The notes beneath the pieces were generated by a model. That model saw only the letters and a program-made list of their open reading frames with translations. It was not told the origin of the DNA and did no database searches. A stretch of DNA of 64,000 nucleotides from Desulfobacter sp. (GTDB taxonomy: Bacteria; Desulfobacterota; Desulfobacteria; Desulfobacterales; Desulfobacteraceae), in assembly GCA_028768525.1 (NCBI GenBank), contig CP054837.1, forward strand, positions 2,265,001 through 2,329,000, read 5' to 3'. Position numbers and translations under genes: made by a program. How positions within the stretch are numbered: position 1 is the stretch's first letter; each line of letters begins with the position of its first letter. Shown in pieces: positions 62,959-64,000 of this stretch.

Positions 62959-64000
62959 ATGGACGAAAAAACATCAGACAAGATCCAGGCATTGCAGGAC
63001 CTGACCCTGGGACAGATCCTGGACCGCACCGTTGAACGATTCCCCGACAACCCGGCCATTGTATACGTGGACCGGGATTTCAGGCTGACTTACAAAGAAT
63101 TTGCCCGGGTGGTGGACGAAACCGCCAAGGGCCTCATGGCACTGGGCGTGAAAAAGGGTGAAAAAGTGGCGGTTTGGGCCACCAACATCCCCTTCTGGGT
63201 CACCCTGCAGTTTGCCACGGCAAAAATCGGGGCGGTGCTGCTCACGGTGAACACCAACTATAAAACAGCGGAACTGGAATACCTGCTCACCCATTCGGAA
63301 ACCGAAAACCTCTTTTTAATCGACGGATTCCAGGACACCGATTACATCAATACCGTCTACGAACTGGTGCCGGAACTGAAAACCTGTCAGCGGGGCCACC
63401 TTAAATCCGAAAAATTTCCCCACCTCAAACGGGTGGCCTTCCTGGGCCCTGAAAAACACCGGGGCATGTACACCATTCCCGAGATCCGGTCGCTGTCCGT
63501 GATGGTCAGCGATGAGGACTATGAGGCCCGCCAGGCATCCCTGGATCCCCACGAGGTGGTCAACATGCAGTACACCTCGGGCACCACGGGCTTTCCCAAG
63601 GGCGTCATGCTCACCCATTATAACATCGGCAACAACGGGTACTGGATCGGGGCCAACCAGAATTTCACGGAAAACGACCGGGTCTGCCTGCCCGTGCCCC
63701 TGTTCCACTGCTTCGGCTGCGTGCTCGGGGTGCTGGCCGCCGTGAACCACGGTACCTGCATGGTGGTCCTGGAAGGCTTCGACCCCCTTCTGATCATGGC
63801 CTCGGTGGAACAGGAAAAGTGCACCGCCCTCTACGGGGTACCCACCATGTTCATCGCCGTGCTGGACCACCCCATGTTCAATAAATTCGACTTTTCCTCC
63901 CTGCGCACCGGGATCATGGCCGGGTCCAACTGCCCGGTCCACGTCATGGAGCAGGTCATCGACAAGATGAACATGACCGACATCACCATCTGCTACGGCC
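62959..64000 (+). CDS. AMP-binding acyl-CoA synthetase (cut by window end)
   Basis: The first 347 codons of an ANL-superfamily ligase that activates a carboxylic acid to its acyl-CoA with ATP. The P-loop YTSGTTGFPKGVMLTH is near 202-217. The N-terminal LTLGQILDRTVERFPDNPAIVY, KIGAVLLTVNTNYKTAELEYLL and CLPVPLFHCFGCVLG (A4-type) agree with medium- and long-chain or benzoate-type ligases. The C-terminal domain with the catalytic lysine is beyond the window. The start at 62959 has no strong ribosome site, suggesting coupling to the XRE-cupin gene 19 bp upstream. Substrate cannot be read from this part. Confidence 0.9.
   Translation, partial: MDEKTSDKIQALQDLTLGQILDRTVERFPDNPAIVYVDRDFRLTYKEFARVVDETAKGLMALGVKKGEKVAVWATNIPFWVTLQFATAKIGAVLLTVNTNYKTAELEYLLTHSETENLFLIDGFQDTDYINTVYELVPELKTCQRGHLKSEKFPHLKRVAFLGPEKHRGMYTIPEIRSLSVMVSDEDYEARQASLDPHEVVNMQYTSGTTGFPKGVMLTHYNIGNNGYWIGANQNFTENDRVCLPVPLFHCFGCVLGVLAAVNHGTCMVVLEGFDPLLIMASVEQEKCTALYGVPTMFIAVLDHPMFNKFDFSSLRTGIMAGSNCPVHVMEQVIDKMNMTDITICYG

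Overview
The window looks like the chromosome of an anaerobic deltaproteobacterium of the Desulfobacteraceae type (relatives of Desulfobacula, Desulfotignum and Desulfobacterium). The partial 16S rRNA gene on the minus strand has the helix pattern and the GTTGTACACTCGGTGT-type stretch that I associate with this family. The protein set fits: electron transfer flavoprotein genes, many c-di-GMP and chemotaxis proteins, a c-di-AMP synthase (disA), cupin-type XRE regulators, and an acyl-CoA synthetase. The genus is an inference; no sulfate-reduction gene lies in the window. Coding density is high, the G+C content is moderate, and no IS element, prophage, CRISPR array or tRNA was seen.

Layout. 1-1060: 5' part of a 16S rRNA gene, its leader and its promoter, reading leftward. 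1190-1375: a decayed fragment of a GlnQ-like ABC ATPase. 1.4-8 kb: threonine aldolase, glycerophosphodiester phosphodiesterase, citrate synthase, an FmdB zinc ribbon, RecN, and a membrane Gate protein. 8-17 kb: TraB protein, an EAL-HDOD protein, a 122-bp imperfect palindrome, PurN with an unusual cysteine-bearing insert, DNA polymerase I, NAD kinase and a membrane chemoreceptor. 17-20 kb: an XRE-cupin regulator with LeuC/LeuD-type dehydratase genes, preceded by a promoter overlapped by a long inverted repeat. 20-33 kb: a sensor kinase fused to a solute-binding domain, purine nucleoside phosphorylase, small membrane and signalling proteins, a DHH phosphoesterase cluster, an RNA methyltransferase, NAD synthetase and a radical SAM protein. 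33-41 kb: a P-loop protein, DksA, a sigma-54 activator with a degenerate receiver, an ATP-grasp/YkgJ pair, an acyltransferase-like membrane protein and DisA.

The most coherent system is at 41-55 kb. A heterotetrameric sarcosine oxidase operon (soxB-soxD-soxA-soxG) plus an extra FAD oxidoreductase is followed in the same direction by etfB-etfA and a secreted prolyl isomerase. Upstream lie a dCache chemoreceptor and, divergently, an RpiR regulator, a TauE/SafE transporter and a ProX-type deacylase. The sox and rpiR promoters have the same architecture: a TTGACA box with a 17-bp spacer, directly abutted by a palindrome of the form ATGAAAG-N5-CTTTCAT. This supports an RpiR-controlled N-methylglycine (sarcosine-type) catabolic regulon. 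In an anaerobe the adjacent ETF suggests that electrons go to the respiratory chain rather than to oxygen, while the tetrahydrofolate domain of SoxA would keep the methyl carbon as methylene-THF.

55-64 kb holds an amidinotransferase-fold enzyme, a CHASE4-GGDEF diguanylate cyclase next to an orphan solute-binding protein, a Pif1-type helicase fused to HRDC and helix-turn-helix domains, two small proteins, and an XRE-cupin regulator followed by an acyl-CoA synthetase cut by the window edge.
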